Assembly: GCA_021205205.1 (NCBI GenBank) | Contig: JAJPXY010000044.1 | Coordinates: forward strand, 1-33,465 | DNA length: 33,465 nucleotides | Source: Clostridiales bacterium | Lineage (GTDB): Bacteria; Bacillota; Clostridia; Oscillospirales; Oscillospiraceae | Direction: 5' to 3' | Shown here: piece by piece, positions 32,115 to 33,465 of the stretch | Layout of the letters: every line of letters begins with the position of its first letter | Numbering within the stretch: the first letter of the stretch is position 1 | Made by a program: the position numbers and the translations under genes | The notes under the pieces: model-generated | What the model was told of the DNA's origin: nothing | Databases searched by the model: none | Seen by the model: only the letters and a program-made list of their open reading frames with translations

Positions 32115-32852
32115 ATGGGTATTACAATCGTAGTCACCTCCGGCAAGGGGGGAACCGGAAAAACCTCCGTTGTGGGGGGCGTGGCCTCCTGTCTGGCCGC
32201 CATGGGGAAGCGAGTGCTGTGCCTGGATATGGACATCGGCCTGCGCAACCTGGACATGACGCTGGGCATGAGCGACCTGGTGCTGATGGATTTTTCCGAT
32301 GTGATTTATCACCGGTGTACGCTGGCCCAGGCGGCGGTGGAGCACCCCAAAATCAAAAACCTCTTCCTGCTGACAGCCCCCTTCAACAGCCGCGCCTCCC
32401 ATTTCGACCAGCTGGACCTGATGACGCTGCTGTCCCAGGCCAGGGAGCAGTATGACTACTGTCTGCTGGACAGCCCAGCCGGCATCGGCATGGGCTTTCA
32501 GCTGGCCGCCTGCGGCGCAGACCGGGCCATTGTGGTCGCCACCACCGAGCCTGCCGCCCTGCGGGATGCCCAGCAGGCCGTCACCCAGCTGCAAAAGCAA
32601 AACATTCCTATCCATCTAGTGGTCAACAAGGTTTCCCGCAAGCTGCTGCGGAAGCTCCACACTACCATCGACGACGCCATGGACACTGCCGGGCTGCCCC
32701 TGCTGGGGGTCGTCCCGGAGGACAGCCAGGTGCCCATCTGTGGCGGCAAAGGCCAGCCGCTGATCCTTTGCCAGCGCCGGGGGGCTTGCATTGGGTATTA
32801 TAACATTGCCCGGCGGCTGACCGGTGAGCAGGTGCCGCTGCATCGGTTCTGA
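32115..32852 (+). CDS. orphan MinD/ParA-like ATPase
   Basis: A 245-aa SIMIBI-class ATPase of the MinD group. The deviant Walker A with signature lysine is GKGGTGKTS (10-18), then CLDMDIGLRNLDMTLGMSD (about 36-54) and a Walker B/switch II region DSPAGIGMGFQLA (about 119-131). These are MinD-like features. The C-terminus ends EQVPLHRF and has no amphipathic membrane-targeting helix of the MinD kind, and no minC or minE is adjacent. It is therefore probably not the division-site MinD; MinD-like orphan ATPases serve several localisation roles. GAGGA lies about 6-10 bp before the ATG. It is followed by the MgsA-like gene after 69 bp on the same strand. Confidence 0.85.
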   Translation: MGITIVVTSGKGGTGKTSVVGGVASCLAAMGKRVLCLDMDIGLRNLDMTLGMSDLVLMDFSDVIYHRCTLAQAAVEHPKIKNLFLLTAPFNSRASHFDQLDLMTLLSQAREQYDYCLLDSPAGIGMGFQLAACGADRAIVVATTEPAALRDAQQAVTQLQKQNIPIHLVVNKVSRKLLRKLHTTIDDAMDTAGLPLLGVVPEDSQVPICGGKGQPLILCQRRGACIGYYNIARRLTGEQVPLHRF

Positions 32853-32921
32853 CCCCGGTTCCCTTTTCCACCCACAACGACAACAGACCGGCGACGGCTG
32901 CATGAAAGGAGCTTAATCATT

Positions 32922-33338
32922 ATGAACATTGCGCTTTTGGCGGACGAGAGCAAGCAGGAGCTGATGGTCCAGTTCTGCATTGCCTATTGCGGCATCCTGG
33001 CCAAGCACACGATTTGTGCCACCAACACCACCGGGCGGATGGTGGCGGAGGCCACCGGTCTGGATATCAAGCTGTGCCTCTCCCATGAGCACGGAGGCAG
33101 CCAGCAGATCGGCGCCCACATCTCCTATAACGAGATCGACATGGTGCTGTTTTTCACCGGCCCGAAGAACGACGACTATGTGGACGATTTGAAGTATATC
33201 TGCCACCTTTGCGACATCGGCAACGTCCCTGTGGCCACCAACATCGCCACTGCTGAAATGCTCATCATGGGCCTGAACCGGGGCGACTTGGACTACCGGG
33301 AGATCCTGTACCCCCGGAAGAAGCAGGTCATTGTCTGA
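32922..33338 (+). CDS. methylglyoxal-synthase-fold protein, active site degenerate
   Basis: A 138-aa protein clearly related to MgsA, which converts DHAP to methylglyoxal and phosphate. Aligned by eye to E. coli MgsA, phosphate-binding residues seem to be kept (Lys11, Thr34/36/37, Ser54). However, GGDQQ reads GGSQQIGA, so the catalytic base Asp71 is Ser60. ATGTTG reads ATNTTG. The D-P and H-x-P-D elements around E. coli 91-101 are missing (FFTGPKNDDYVDDL). The C-terminal VATNIATAEMLIMGL is conserved. I infer that it binds a phosphate ligand but is unlikely to make methylglyoxal. AAAGGAG precedes the ATG. It lies 69 bp after the MinD-like gene and ends at a strong terminator. Confidence 0.85.
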   Translation: MNIALLADESKQELMVQFCIAYCGILAKHTICATNTTGRMVAEATGLDIKLCLSHEHGGSQQIGAHISYNEIDMVLFFTGPKNDDYVDDLKYICHLCDIGNVPVATNIATAEMLIMGLNRGDLDYREILYPRKKQVIV

Positions 33339-33355
33339 GCCTGGCGCAAAGCCAA

Positions 33356-33412
33356 CAAACAGGAGGAACCTTTCGCCGGAGGTTCTTCCTGTTTGCTGTG
33401 CTATTTTTTCTG
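33356..33412 (+). terminator. terminator of the MgsA-like gene
   Basis: A long stem (33356-33371 with 33380-33395, CAAACAGGA arm, one mismatch) lies 17 bp past the stop codon and is followed by CTATTTTTTC. Confidence 0.85.
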
Positions 33413-33465
33413 GTTCTATAATAAATGTTGGGGTCAGGTAAAGCACCTGGCCCCAAATTCATAAA

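Overview
The window looks like chromosomal DNA of a GC-rich Clostridia member, probably Oscillospiraceae (Flavonifractor/Oscillibacter-like). This is inferred from the soj/spo0J/Noc-type locus with Bacillus-type parS sites, Clostridia-style AGGAGG ribosome sites, Pta, VanZ and WYL proteins, and the intergenic repeat style. No species can be named from sequence alone. No rRNA, tRNA, CRISPR array or complete insertion sequence was found.

Layout. 1-580: a non-conserved-looking island with a 25-codon ORF between two identical 93-bp direct repeats. Each repeat carries a perfect consensus promoter on the minus strand, so the arrangement resembles a type I toxin-antitoxin unit. 650-2348 (minus): amtB-glnK ammonium uptake operon with a terminator-like hairpin in its leader. 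2817-6454: pyrE, radC, uvrB. 6499-9875: a block between uvrB and uvrA holding an AT-richer acyltransferase gene and a metallo-beta-lactamase-fold gene, each broken by a one-base deletion, plus a zinc-ribbon protein and a divergent WYL regulator. 10015-17137: uvrA, vanZ-like, three small genes, recD2. 17138-17612: a gene-poor stretch with a palindromic repeat and a candidate small RNA. 17613-18605 (minus): pta.

18961-20036: HD hydrolase and PAP2 phosphatase. 20215-24198: a tight plus-strand run of ADP-ribose NUDIX hydrolase, sulfotransferase, ADP-ribosylglycohydrolase, APS kinase and a PflA-like radical SAM protein. This joins PAPS synthesis and use with ADP-ribose turnover and is, with the left-edge island, the best candidate for an undescribed system. 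24460-28159 (minus): rpsU, a 49-aa membrane peptide, an HD protein, a small membrane protein, mscL and a serS of archaeal/eukaryotic flavour. 28255-31062: parB-parA (minus) and a divergent Noc-like parB paralogue, with two perfect parS sites and two degenerate ones. 31265-33338: rsmG, an orphan MinD-like ATPase and an MgsA-fold protein that lacks the catalytic aspartate.

DNA repair is over-represented (radC, uvrB, uvrA, recD2). Intergenic gaps carry six arrays of 7-bp tandem repeats, five of them of the form GCAATNN, plus two kinds of palindromic element. Gene calls resting on long conserved proteins are firm; promoters, terminators and RNA calls are read by eye and are predictions.
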